From JBOFMT01 sp051658525 (GTDB lineage Bacteria > Bacillota_I > Bacilli_A > Erysipelotrichales > Erysipelotrichaceae), in the NCBI GenBank assembly GCA_051658525.1, contig JBOFMT010000009.1, positions 1 through 64,000 of the forward strand: a stretch of DNA of 64,000 bases, read 5' to 3'. Numbering within the stretch: position 1 is the stretch's first letter; each line of letters starts with the position of its first letter. Position numbers and translations under genes: made by a program. Of this stretch, positions 51,753-60,556 are shown piece by piece. Below the pieces are notes generated by a model. The model had not been told where the DNA came from. It saw only the letters and a list, made by a program, of their open reading frames with translations, and made no database searches.

Positions 51753-53357
51753 TTAAGCCTTGTAAGGCTTTTTATTTTGATTTGCGAATAAAACCTCATT
51801 CAATTTTTTTACACTATGTTCAAAGGTTAAGGGATAATCGCTTGGATTTGCTTTTTGTGCTTGCATGATGCGATCCAAATAGATGAAGAGTAATGCTTCT
51901 TCTTTCTTAGGTAGCATCACGTAATAGTGATTGGAGTAGAGATGATAAATCTCAGCTTTGGATTGAAACACTTGCGTGAGCAAATTAGTAAAGTCCTGAA
52001 TAATTTGGTTACCTGCTTGGAATCCATATTGTTGATTAAATTTTTGTAAATCGTTTAAAGAGAATGCAATCACAATGACATCTTGCGGAAGTTCACTAAG
52101 ATCTTGTTGTAAAGCAATATCATTTTTTAAATGTGATAGTGGATGCATACGTGATAAGGTCATTGTGGTTTCTTGTTTAATCTTCATTGTATAGGTATCC
52201 CGCTCTTGTTTTACGTAGGTATAGAAGAAGATAATACCCAAACCAACGGCACCAAAGATGTAATTATTAACGATAGGTGCGTAGTTTTTAAAGCTGTAAT
52301 GTAGGGTTAAATCTAAAAATAAGATGAGCCCTAAGCCAGCCATACCAAGAATTAAAGATTGATAGCTATGAACCTTCTTGATAAAGGCCTGAATACTGAT
52401 CAACAAGAAGAAAATAAGATTAATAAATCCGATGCGATTGAATAAGTCTAAAAAGTAGAACCCATCTAAAATGTTAAAGGCATCACAAACAAAGATAATG
52501 CAAACAAAGCCTGTCATAAAGGCAAAAATTGGAAATACAAAACGATTGAGTTCTGGCCAACGTGTTAGGAAAATCCCCCAAAGTATCGAAGGTAGAATAA
52601 AGAAACTAATAATTTCTAGTTTGTGAATGAATAAGATATTTGTGATAAAGGCTTGGATGTACTTGGTATTACAAGAAATCCATAAGGTACTAAAGAATAA
52701 AAAAGCACCAATTAAGAATAGGCACAATGCATTATCATTTCGTTTGCGCGTAATAGCAGCATACAGCATGATGATAAACCCAAAAACCAATCCAAACATA
52801 CAAAGCATATTGGATACAATGGTCATGTAGGTATCAGCAGCATTGCTTACCGTTGCATTCACTAAATTGATTCTTTGGATGCGTGCTGTTTCTTTTGGAA
52901 CGCGATTGATATACTCAATGCGAATCACAGATCCAATACGCGCATTTTCTAGTGGGACAAAAATATTGGAGCTTCCTACCGCTTCTTTGATCCCATCGGT
53001 TTGAGGATCGTATTGGTATAAGAGCGAATCATCCAAATAGATAGAAATTGGACGGTTGAAGACCATCGTTTGTAGTGCTACATTTTTATAGGGTAGCGAT
53101 GTTATTGTTTGTGTCAAGGTTATGACAGCATTGTACTCTAGGTTTTTATCAACGCTGAAAGGAAGTTCTACAAGTTCTGATTTGTTGCTTGTAGAGGTTG
53201 TCATTTCCCAACCAAAATTGTAGGACTGTGACTCTTGCTTGGTTGTAGTGAAGAAAGGCTCATCATTTAGCGTTGGAGCTAACATCATTACAATACAAAG
53301 AGATAAGAGGATAAATAGTCCTCCAAGTATTTGTTTTTTATATTTAGTTATGTTCAT
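51753..53357 (-). CDS. 7TM receptor-like protein with degenerate GGDEF domain
   Basis: A 534-residue protein: one N-terminal membrane helix, an extracellular beta-rich domain (residues ~30-180, 7TMR-DISM-like), seven or so spans (~185-380), then a cytoplasmic domain. The last ~150 residues align to GGDEF (LNDLQKFNQQYGFQAGNQIIQDFTNLL equivalent to the DLNxFKxxN..GHxxGD part, split here), but the signature GGDEF is SNHYY (~475-479) and the usual D-LTGL-NR entry is PLSHLKND. It should not make c-di-GMP and may be a sensor. Start: ATG 53357 after AGGTG; GTG 53366 is an alternative, three codons longer. Confidence 0.72.
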   Translation of the reverse strand: MNITKYKKQILGGLFILLSLCIVMMLAPTLNDEPFFTTTKQESQSYNFGWEMTTSTSNKSELVELPFSVDKNLEYNAVITLTQTITSLPYKNVALQTMVFNRPISIYLDDSLLYQYDPQTDGIKEAVGSSNIFVPLENARIGSVIRIEYINRVPKETARIQRINLVNATVSNAADTYMTIVSNMLCMFGLVFGFIIMLYAAITRKRNDNALCLFLIGAFLFFSTLWISCNTKYIQAFITNILFIHKLEIISFFILPSILWGIFLTRWPELNRFVFPIFAFMTGFVCIIFVCDAFNILDGFYFLDLFNRIGFINLIFFLLISIQAFIKKVHSYQSLILGMAGLGLILFLDLTLHYSFKNYAPIVNNYIFGAVGLGIIFFYTYVKQERDTYTMKIKQETTMTLSRMHPLSHLKNDIALQQDLSELPQDVIVIAFSLNDLQKFNQQYGFQAGNQIIQDFTNLLTQVFQSKAEIYHLYSNHYYVMLPKKEEALLFIYLDRIMQAQKANPSDYPLTFEHSVKKLNEVLFANQNKKPYKA

Positions 53358-53415
53358 AAAATTCACCTGCTCAGCATTATTTTAACATATAATTATATGC
53401 TTTCTAGGGTAGAAA

Positions 53416-53443
53416 TTGCCAAAAATGAAATAAATTGTATAAT
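53416..53443 (+). promoter_or_regulatory. Promoter of cls
   Basis: TTGCCA (53416-53421) and TATAAT (53438-53443) are 16 bases apart, 35 bases before the cls start codon. Confidence 0.6.
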
Positions 53444-53477
53444 AATAATGGATTACAAAGAAGAGAAGGTGAACAAT

Positions 53478-55007
53478 ATGCGGAAATTACTGCATTTTTT
53501 AGTTAGTAAAATGTTTGTTATTGGAATGCTCATCCTATTACAGCTCATTATTATTATTGAACTAGTAATTTGGTTGAGTGGTTATTTTGTATTTATTTAT
53601 GCGTTTTTAATGTTATTGAGTTTAGGAATCACGATTTATGTCATCAATAAGAATGAGAACCCAGCGTATAAGCTTGCCTGGGTTGTGCCTATTTTATTGT
53701 TTCCCCTCATCGGTGGTGTGATCTACTTGATGTTTGGTGGTCAAAAAATGCCGAATGAACTAATGCGACAAAACTTAAGTGTTGCTGACGAGTTAAAGAA
53801 TTCAACAGAAAAAGGAATTCCAATGGTTACCTTACATGAAGATCTTCATGTATTTCGTCAATCGAATTACATTAAGCAAGCTTCTAATTTCCCGCTGTAT
53901 AAGCATACGGAAACCAAGTTTCTAGCAACGGGAGAAGAGAAGTTTCAAGTCATGTTGGAGGAACTTGAAAAAGCAGAGTCCTATATTTATTTAGAATACT
54001 TTATCATCAATGAAGGAAAGATGTGGAATACGATTCTCGATGTTTTAGCTCGCAAAGTGAAACAAGGGGTGGAAGTTCGACTTATTTATGATGATGCAGG
54101 TTGTATTCAACTATTACCAGCACATTATGATGCGTACTTACGCTCACTTGGTTTAAAGGTTAAAGTATTCAATCCGATTCGTGCTCGATTGGCAATTCAA
54201 ATGAACAATCGTGACCATCGCAAGATCCTTGTGGTTGACGGTAAGGTTGGTATTACCGGAGGAATTAACTTATCGGATGAATACATCAATGAAGTCAATC
54301 TTCATGGGCACTGGAAAGATAGTTCTGTATTACTCAAAGGAGCAGCTGTATTTTCCCTAACGGCAATGTTCATTCAATTTTGGAATTATGATGAATCGGA
54401 GAAAGAGAATATTTGGGACTACTATCTTGGGGATGATGTCTTAAACCAATATGAAAACGATGGTTACGTTCAACCGTACGCTGATTCTCCAACCGATAAT
54501 GAAAATGTCGGTGAGAATACCCATCTGAATATCATCAATGCAGCGAAAAAGTACGTGTATATTCAAACGCCGTATTTGATCATTGATCATGAAATGCGTG
54601 TAGCACTTACCTTAGCGGCAAAAAGTGGAATTGATGTTCGTATCTTAGTACCACATGAACCAGACAAGCGCTTTGTATTTGAGATGACAAAATCAAATTA
54701 TGCTGCCTTGCTCGCAGATGGAGTTAAGATTTATGAATATACGCCTGGTTTTGTGCATGCGAAAACGATGGTTGCAGATGATGAAGTAGCAATCATTGGT
54801 ACCATCAATATGGACTATCGCTCTTATTACTTGCATTTTGAATGCGGGGCATGGTTTTACAAATCACGCTGTGTCATGGAATTAAAAGAAGATTACTTAA
54901 AAACCTTGGAAGTTTCACAAGAATTATCTTATAATGAAGTAGTAAATATACCGAGATATTTAAAGGTAATCCGTGCAATATTGAACTTATTTGCACCATT
55001 GGCATAA
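53478..55007 (+). CDS. cls: Cardiolipin synthase
   Basis: A 509-residue phospholipase D-family enzyme that joins two phosphatidylglycerols. Two N-terminal membrane helices (residues ~12-58) and a hydrophobic region to ~85 precede two HKD motifs: H247/K249/D254 (HRKILVVD) and H427/K429/D434 (HAKTMVAD). I start at ATG 53478 with an AAGGTG site; an upstream frame opens far into the promoter. Confidence 0.94.
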   Translation: MRKLLHFLVSKMFVIGMLILLQLIIIIELVIWLSGYFVFIYAFLMLLSLGITIYVINKNENPAYKLAWVVPILLFPLIGGVIYLMFGGQKMPNELMRQNLSVADELKNSTEKGIPMVTLHEDLHVFRQSNYIKQASNFPLYKHTETKFLATGEEKFQVMLEELEKAESYIYLEYFIINEGKMWNTILDVLARKVKQGVEVRLIYDDAGCIQLLPAHYDAYLRSLGLKVKVFNPIRARLAIQMNNRDHRKILVVDGKVGITGGINLSDEYINEVNLHGHWKDSSVLLKGAAVFSLTAMFIQFWNYDESEKENIWDYYLGDDVLNQYENDGYVQPYADSPTDNENVGENTHLNIINAAKKYVYIQTPYLIIDHEMRVALTLAAKSGIDVRILVPHEPDKRFVFEMTKSNYAALLADGVKIYEYTPGFVHAKTMVADDEVAIIGTINMDYRSYYLHFECGAWFYKSRCVMELKEDYLKTLEVSQELSYNEVVNIPRYLKVIRAILNLFAPLA

Positions 55008-55025
55008 AAAACAAAAGGAGCGTTT

Positions 55026-55877
55026 ATGATTGAAGAAATAGGACTGATTTGTGAAGGTGGGGGAACCAAAGCCGCCTATACCTCAGGGGTGTTGACCTAC
55101 TTTATGGAACACAACATCGAATTTGGATATACCGTTGGCATTAGTGCTGGCGCAGCAAATTTAATCAACTACATTACCAAACAGCCGGATCGATTGCATT
55201 ATATGGCTATTGATGCTGCCTGTGATCCCAAATCCATTGGACTTCGTCCACTTTGGAAAGAAAAATCTTTCTTTGGTTTAAACTATGTATACGACAGTGT
55301 TGAACAAGCTGTGGCATTGGATGTTGCAGCATTTCAATCGTCGAACATCAAGTTTGATGTTGGTTTGTATGATTTTGAAAAAGATGAAGTAGTTTATGTC
55401 GATAAAAGTTTTCACGATGAAGATTCGACTGTAATCAAAGCAAGCTGCGCACTCGCTGTTTTGTGTCCACCGTTTTATTACCGTGGAAGAGCTTATATGG
55501 ATGCCGGAATTGTAGATATGATTCCCATTGAACAATCGATTCGTAGAGGAAACAAAAAACATATCTTTATTTCCACAAAAGAAGAAAACTTTGAACGAAA
55601 AGCGGCAAGCAAGGCACAACTTTTCGCTTGTAAGCTGCGGTATCCAAAGTATCCAAATGTGGCAACCCATTTAAAAAATCGCCATGACTACTATGAACAA
55701 CAATGGAATATTGTAAAAGGTTTAGAAGCTGAGGGGAAAGCCTTAGTACTACGCCCAAGCAAAGATATGAACATATCAAGAACAACGCAGGATCGTGAAA
55801 AACTTGAGGCTTGGTTCCAATTAGGATACCAAGACACAGCAGATCGCATCGACGATATTCTAGCTTTTTGTAAATAA
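55026..55877 (+). CDS. Patatin-like phospholipase
   Basis: A 283-residue cytoplasmic lipid acyl hydrolase of the patatin family. The oxyanion loop EGGGTKAAY, nucleophile S40 in GISAG and dyad aspartate D159 (MDAG) are all present, so it is predicted active. It lies 18 bases after cls and is likely co-transcribed, linking cardiolipin formation with phospholipid turnover. Confidence 0.85.
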   Translation: MIEEIGLICEGGGTKAAYTSGVLTYFMEHNIEFGYTVGISAGAANLINYITKQPDRLHYMAIDAACDPKSIGLRPLWKEKSFFGLNYVYDSVEQAVALDVAAFQSSNIKFDVGLYDFEKDEVVYVDKSFHDEDSTVIKASCALAVLCPPFYYRGRAYMDAGIVDMIPIEQSIRRGNKKHIFISTKEENFERKAASKAQLFACKLRYPKYPNVATHLKNRHDYYEQQWNIVKGLEAEGKALVLRPSKDMNISRTTQDREKLEAWFQLGYQDTADRIDDILAFCK

Positions 55878-55881
55878 AAAG

Positions 55882-55912
55882 AGGTCGTAAAGCACTTAGC
55901 TTTGCGACCTTT
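55882..55912. terminator. Bidirectional terminator between patatin and methyltransferase genes
   Basis: AGGTCGTAAAGC pairs with GCTTTGCGACCT (one G-U) around ACTTA, with A-rich and T-rich flanks. It serves two convergent genes. Confidence 0.85.
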
Positions 55913-55916
55913 GTTG

Positions 55917-56795
55917 TTATTTGTTGCTTACCCAACGACCATAAATACCACAAGGTAAAATAGTGTTCGTACGTGAAATTGGTAATCCAATTTCACCACA
56001 TTCCAATGTTCCATTTGGATACTGTTTCAATACGGTTGCCGTAAGAATATTATGTAATACCGTTGGTGAGAATCCAGTGGTATAAGAGTTAACCAAGAAG
56101 AAAAGTGGATTCGGATCTAAGATTTCTTGGCATGCTTGGATTAGATTTAAGAGTTGTTCTTCAATTTTCCAAACTTCCCCATTTGGTCCACGACCATAGC
56201 TAGGTGGGTCCATAATGATAGCATGGTAAGTTCTACCACGACGTTTTTCACGTTCTACGAACTTCAATACGTCGTCGATAATAAAGCGGATCTTACGATC
56301 TTGAAGATTTGATAATTCCATATTTTCTTTTGCCCATTGTACCATGCCTTTACTAGCATCGACGTGAACAACCTCTGTTGCACCAGCACTAGCACAAGCC
56401 ATCGTAGCTCCACCTGTATAAGCAAATAGGTTCAATACACGAACTTCGCGGTTTGCATTGCGGATTTTATCCATCATAAAGTCCCAGTTTGCTGCTTGCT
56501 CAGGGAAGAGTCCTGTATGCTTGAAGCCAGTAGGGGACACTTTAAACGTTAGGTGTTTGTATTGAATGGTCCAATGATCACGTGTTTGTTTTTTGAATTC
56601 CCACTGTCCTCCACCGCTTTTTGAACGATGATAATGTGCATGTGGGGTTTTCCATAATTGGTTTTCATCCATAATTGGCCAAATGGCTTGTGGATCGGGG
56701 CGACGTAAGATTACATTTTGCCAGCGTTCTAATTTTTCAGAACCACCAGCATCGATGCATTCGTAATCGACCCAGTTTTTTGCTACTTGATTCAT
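55917..56795 (-). CDS. Class I SAM-dependent RNA methyltransferase (RlmI/RlmK-like)
   Basis: A 292-residue methyltransferase. The SAM motif VLNLFAYTGG lies near residue 120, VVHVDASKGMVQWAKEN follows, and the catalytic-type motif is IIMDPPSYGRGP near 194. This pattern matches the Methyltrans_SAM family containing rRNA cytosine/guanine methyltransferases, without an N-terminal PUA domain. The exact target is unknown. GAGGAG precedes the ATG. Confidence 0.8.
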   Translation of the reverse strand: MNQVAKNWVDYECIDAGGSEKLERWQNVILRRPDPQAIWPIMDENQLWKTPHAHYHRSKSGGGQWEFKKQTRDHWTIQYKHLTFKVSPTGFKHTGLFPEQAANWDFMMDKIRNANREVRVLNLFAYTGGATMACASAGATEVVHVDASKGMVQWAKENMELSNLQDRKIRFIIDDVLKFVEREKRRGRTYHAIIMDPPSYGRGPNGEVWKIEEQLLNLIQACQEILDPNPLFFLVNSYTTGFSPTVLHNILTATVLKQYPNGTLECGEIGLPISRTNTILPCGIYGRWVSNK

Positions 56796-56935
56796 AGTTG
56801 ATTCTCCTCGTGTTTTTGCTAGCTCATTATAGCATAGTTTTCACCTGAAATCGAGACTAGCAAACACCTAACATATTTAGGATAGGAACTAAAAAGAGAG
56901 TATGCTATACTTAAGATATAAATAGAGGTAATCCG

Positions 56936-57517
56936 ATGAAGAAACTTTACTTATGTTTGGTTTGTTGTATGTTCCTTTTTGGTTGTACACCACAAGTGGA
57001 GCCAGAGGTTGAAAAACTTGTTTTGGTACCCAATGCAATCTATACAATCGATAACAATCCAAGCAATGCCCAAATTGAAACTTACAATGCACTAACTGCT
57101 GCTTTGCTCGATGCAGGTCAAGAAACGATTGCGCAAGAAGTTGCTCGCAACTTTGCCTTTGATTTTCTAGACTTTGCTAGCAAAAGTGGAAAAGACGATG
57201 TTGGTGGTATTTCATTTATCATTCCAGAAAAACGTGGCGAATTTAAAGGATTTGCGACCAACAACTACTATGTTGACTACCAAACCATTGTGACTCAATA
57301 TGGTATGGCAGCTCTGCCAAAGGTGAATGAAGTCGTTGTTACTAGCAGTGAAGCGGGTAGCTTTGTTTTCAATGAAGCGACATACACCGGGTACACAGTT
57401 CGCTTACGTGTTACTTATGAAGAAGTTGTAAACTTCGATTTAGCGCGCTTAAAAACACAACCGGTCATTCAGGTCATCTTAATCGAAGATGTGTATTATG
57501 TCTTAGCAATGAAATAA
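56936..57517 (+). CDS. Uncharacterised lipoprotein
   Basis: A 193-residue protein that I do not recognise. It begins with a lipoprotein signal peptide and lipobox LFGC (acylated Cys 17). The mature part is mixed alpha/beta and ends in hydrophobic strands (VIQVILIEDVYYVLAM). It is monocistronic, with an extended -10 (TGCTATACT, 56903-56911) ahead and a terminator directly behind. Confidence 0.75.
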   Translation: MKKLYLCLVCCMFLFGCTPQVEPEVEKLVLVPNAIYTIDNNPSNAQIETYNALTAALLDAGQETIAQEVARNFAFDFLDFASKSGKDDVGGISFIIPEKRGEFKGFATNNYYVDYQTIVTQYGMAALPKVNEVVVTSSEAGSFVFNEATYTGYTVRLRVTYEEVVNFDLARLKTQPVIQVILIEDVYYVLAMK

Positions 57518-57540
57518 CGTGGAGAAATCCGCGTTTTTTT
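57516..57540 (+). terminator. Terminator of the lipoprotein gene
   Basis: AACGTGGA and TCCGCGTT form an 8-bp stem (one T-G pair) with a GAAA tetraloop, then seven T. It overlaps the stop codon. Confidence 0.8.
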
Positions 57541-57572
57541 GTTGTTGAAGACGAATGCCTAAATAGTCTAGG

Positions 57573-57600
57573 TTGACAATAGCAATCCAGGAAGTATAGT
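57573..57600 (+). promoter_or_regulatory. Promoter of the secreted-protein cassette
   Basis: TTGACA (57573-57578) and TATAGT (57595-57600) with a 16-base spacer, just ahead of AAGGAGG. Confidence 0.75.
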
Positions 57601-57620
57601 AAGAATAAGGAGGATATTGT

Positions 57621-58154
57621 ATGAATAAAATAGCATCAATCGCATTGGCTTTAGCAGTGGCTATAAGTGGGCAACTAATATCTGCATCATCACAAGAACG
57701 AGAGAAGGTTAGTTTGCAAACAACCAATATCGATTCTCATGAAAATGAAAATATAAAGGTATCTAAAGATACAGTTTCCACCGATTTCTTAGGATCCAAA
57801 CTAAAAAGCGATACAGTTTTCGCCACAAGCGACCAACTTTTTGAGAATGATAGATTACGCTCAAATTCCGTAGAAATTTTTCTAGGAGGGCTACTTATCG
57901 GGTGGTTGATAGATGGAATAATAATCTATGTTTCTGGTTACTCTGGAGCTGTACTTGCTGCTGCAACAATAGGTATGATTATCTCTTTTGTAGCAGCTCA
58001 TCCTGTTATTTTAGTAAGCGCAGTAACTGTTTTACTCGTGACAGCATCTTCAATTCAAAAATATAAAACAAACAATGGAAATGAATGTGTTCTGCAACCT
58101 TCAGGAAATGGTTATTATTGCAAATATAACCTTGAGGATACCGTATGGGCGTAA
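57621..58154 (+). CDS. Putative secreted hydrophobic protein, bacteriocin-like candidate
   Basis: A 177-residue protein with no family I recognise. Residues 1-24 form a Sec-type signal peptide (cleavage likely near ASS-QE). A polar, Ser/Asp/Lys-rich region follows to ~83, then a glycine-rich hydrophobic block (85-145) that could be two membrane helices, and a short tail with two cysteines (C156, C167) that could form a disulfide. The precursor-like layout plus an overlapping small membrane protein recalls bacteriocin/immunity pairs; this is inference. A strong promoter and AAGGAGG precede it. Confidence 0.6.
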   Translation: MNKIASIALALAVAISGQLISASSQEREKVSLQTTNIDSHENENIKVSKDTVSTDFLGSKLKSDTVFATSDQLFENDRLRSNSVEIFLGGLLIGWLIDGIIIYVSGYSGAVLAAATIGMIISFVAAHPVILVSAVTVLLVTASSIQKYKTNNGNECVLQPSGNGYYCKYNLEDTVWA

Positions 58155-58306
58155 ATTTTAATTTTTTGCTAAGTGCAATAAGCGGTGTTGTTCTCTTTGA
58201 AGTTTACGCTAAATTTTATGCAAAAGGAGATAAAAAAAGACTATTGTATGGGATTGTGATCGGCGCTATTATATTGGCGTTGTGCCTGTTCTCATCTTCA
58301 ATATAG
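58145..58306 (+). CDS. Small two-helix membrane protein overlapping the secreted-protein gene
   Basis: A 53-residue frame starting at ATG 58145, which overlaps the upstream stop by ten bases in another frame. GAGGA (58134-58138) lies six bases ahead. It has two hydrophobic segments (residues ~5-20 and ~34-51) joined by a basic loop (KGDKKR). Such small, coupled membrane proteins often give immunity to, or help export, the preceding product. No homologue recognised. Confidence 0.6.
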   Translation: MGVNFNFLLSAISGVVLFEVYAKFYAKGDKKRLLYGIVIGAIILALCLFSSSI

Positions 58307-58532
58307 CTAATAGTTTTTTTGTTGATGCTATGTCTTGGTATTCAATGTACTGTATATTGAGACTAGAATGCAACAATTACTCTAGGAGATTGGTTTCCAA
58401 TTTCCTCTTTGGTTGATTGCAGTTTTCCAATCATCTATTTCGTACGCATACTAGATGTCATGATTAGTACGCTTACAACAACGAATATAGGGTAATTGGA
58501 ATCCTAATATCTATGGTTTCATTATCACTTGT

Positions 58533-58568
58533 TAGAAGGTGTCACTGTGTGGCCCTTCTATTTTTTTT
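58533..58568 (+). terminator. Terminator downstream of the secreted-protein cassette
   Basis: TAGAAGG and CCTTCTA form a 7-bp stem with a 14-base loop, then eight T. It lies 226 bases after the last reading frame; between 58307 and 58532 I see no gene. Confidence 0.7.
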
Positions 58569-58804
58569 GCGCATACAATAACTAACATGGTTCTGTATGT
58601 CAGGTTGTGAGGTGTAGAAACGTAATAAGGCTAATGCAGGAAAACGGTGAGTTTGACCTATGGCAGCGCGATCATTGATTCCATGGACTAAGGTAAGTGG
58701 GAAAGCAATAAATCGAGCAATGAATTCACTAGTTGAGTTGGATAAGGGTATCAATTGCTCTTTCTTTTTTCTTTGGTATGATAGCTCTATAGAGGGAGAC
58801 TACC
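58569..58804 (+). other. Non-coding gap with a second terminator-like hairpin; possible small RNA
   Basis: GAGCAAT (58715-58721) pairs with ATTGCTC (58754-58760) across a loop holding an inner hairpin, followed by TTTCTTTTTT, giving a terminator-like end. With the upstream terminator this frames a ~190-base stretch that could be an untranslated RNA or a relic of a lost gene. A minus-strand 70-codon open frame covers it but lacks a ribosome site. An extended -10 (TGGTATGAT, 58777-58785) for the next gene follows. Confidence 0.35.
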
Positions 58805-60556
58805 ATGGAACAAATGATAACAAACGAAGCGTTACATAACGCAATACGGTGTGGTGCAAATAATATTGTAAAACATCAGTCTAGACTCAATCAAATCAAT
58901 GTATTTCCCGTTGCAGATGGTGATACGGGCAATAACCTAGCTAGCCTCATGTATTCCATTTTAGATACGGGACTACAGGAAACAACGAGTGAAACATTAA
59001 AAGAAGTAAGTGAAGCAGCACTGCTAGGAGCACGTGGAAATTCTGGGATTATTTTTGCTCAGTATTTTTATGGAATGTACCTAGCGTGCAAAGGTGAGAA
59101 ACGATTGGATGGAGCTGTATTTGCTCATATGTTAGTAGAGGCTGCCCATTACGCTTATCGTGCGATTGAACATCCTGTTGAGGGTACGATGATTAGTGTG
59201 ATGCGTGTTTGGGGAAATAGTGTCCAAGCAACACAAGCAAAAGGACACCAGTTAAAGGTCTTGATTGAAGATGCATTGCAACCCTTACGTAGTGAACTTG
59301 AACAAACAACAAAAAAGATTCAAGTACTGCGCCAACATCATGTGGTTGATTCAGGAGCGCAGGGATTCGTCTATTTCGTAGAAGGCTTTAGTGCAGCTCT
59401 ATTGGGTGAAGTGGTACCAGAGGATTTGATTCCACTTCCGGCTATAGTGCTTGAACATGAGGTCGATACGAAATATCGTTATTGTTGTGAGTGTATTTTA
59501 GAACGCGAGCGCATTCATGCAGATAATATTAAAATTAGTTTGAAACCATGGGTTGATAGCCTAGTGGTAGCGACAACCAAAACCAAGGCTCGCGTTCATT
59601 TTCATACCAATGACCCAGAACAAAGCTTTGCGGCATTAGAAACCTATGGTACCGTTCGTAATCCTAAGGTTGATGATATGTTGTTGCAAATGCATTCGAT
59701 GCAACACCCTTTAAGTGACACGGTCATTCTATGTGACTCTGCTGCCGACCTAAGTGAAAAAGATAAAGAGCGTTATCATATTTATACCTTGGATATGCAT
59801 ATCATGATCAACGATCAAACATATTTGGATAAACGCACCCTTTCAACCGATGGATATTTTAAACGGATAGCGAAAGGTAATGTTAAAACATCTTCATCAG
59901 CCCCAAGCAATGCGCAAATGGAACGCATGTTGCATTTTTTACTTGCTTACTATAAACATGTCATCGTTATTACAGTGTCTTCTCATATGAGTGGGTGTTA
60001 TCAGGCATTACAAACAATCAAACAACAACAATTCAAAGATGAATCCATCACCATTATCGATTCTAAAAAAAATGCAGTTGCAGAAGGGATGATTGTTAGA
60101 GAATGTGCCAAAGCGCTCGCGAGTGGGATGAGCTATGAAGAGACCATCGATTTTGCGAAACGTTTTGTAGAAGAAACACAAATTCTTGTAGGTGTTGCTG
60201 GTCATCACCATTTGGAACAAGGTGGTAGGGTGTCCAAACAAGCAGTATCATGGCTCAAACGCTTGCATCTCTATCCCATGTTGGGTGTGAAAGCGGATGG
60301 GCGTGGGAGTGTAAAACGCATCGCGTTTTCAAGAGCCCATGTATTACGTACGTTAGTACGTTGGGTAAAGAAGGCAAAGGATCAAGAATATGCCATTGTA
60401 TATACACAAAAAAATGCTTGGATTGAATATGCGATTCATCGCTTACAAAGTGTTTCCAATCGACCACCAAGTGCGATTGTACAAAGTGGTGTTGGTATTG
60501 CGATGAATGCGGGAGATAATGCCATTGGAGTCGTGGTGTTTCCAAAGCGTGTATGA
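58805..60556 (+). CDS. Fused DAK2-DegV protein (FakA-FakB-like fatty acid kinase)
   Basis: A 583-residue protein joining two normally separate parts. Residues 1-~200 are a DhaL/DAK2 kinase domain with metal ligands D38 and D40 in FPVADGDTGNN and a GARGNSG loop; ~220-300 match the FakA middle domain (VHFHTNDPEQ). From ~305 to the end is a DegV/FakB fatty-acid-binding domain: ILCDSAADL, TSSSAPSN, SSHMSGCYQAL and EQGGRVSK. FakA phosphorylates fatty acids held by FakB, so the fusion would put kinase and carrier in one chain. The usual FakA C-terminal domain is replaced by DegV. Confidence 0.85.
   Translation: MEQMITNEALHNAIRCGANNIVKHQSRLNQINVFPVADGDTGNNLASLMYSILDTGLQETTSETLKEVSEAALLGARGNSGIIFAQYFYGMYLACKGEKRLDGAVFAHMLVEAAHYAYRAIEHPVEGTMISVMRVWGNSVQATQAKGHQLKVLIEDALQPLRSELEQTTKKIQVLRQHHVVDSGAQGFVYFVEGFSAALLGEVVPEDLIPLPAIVLEHEVDTKYRYCCECILERERIHADNIKISLKPWVDSLVVATTKTKARVHFHTNDPEQSFAALETYGTVRNPKVDDMLLQMHSMQHPLSDTVILCDSAADLSEKDKERYHIYTLDMHIMINDQTYLDKRTLSTDGYFKRIAKGNVKTSSSAPSNAQMERMLHFLLAYYKHVIVITVSSHMSGCYQALQTIKQQQFKDESITIIDSKKNAVAEGMIVRECAKALASGMSYEETIDFAKRFVEETQILVGVAGHHHLEQGGRVSKQAVSWLKRLHLYPMLGVKADGRGSVKRIAFSRAHVLRTLVRWVKKAKDQEYAIVYTQKNAWIEYAIHRLQSVSNRPPSAIVQSGVGIAMNAGDNAIGVVVFPKRV

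Noticed and set aside
58542..58754. 70-codon minus-strand protein
   Set aside because: No ribosome site, begins inside a terminator-like hairpin and ends in another; kept only as a note on the gap.
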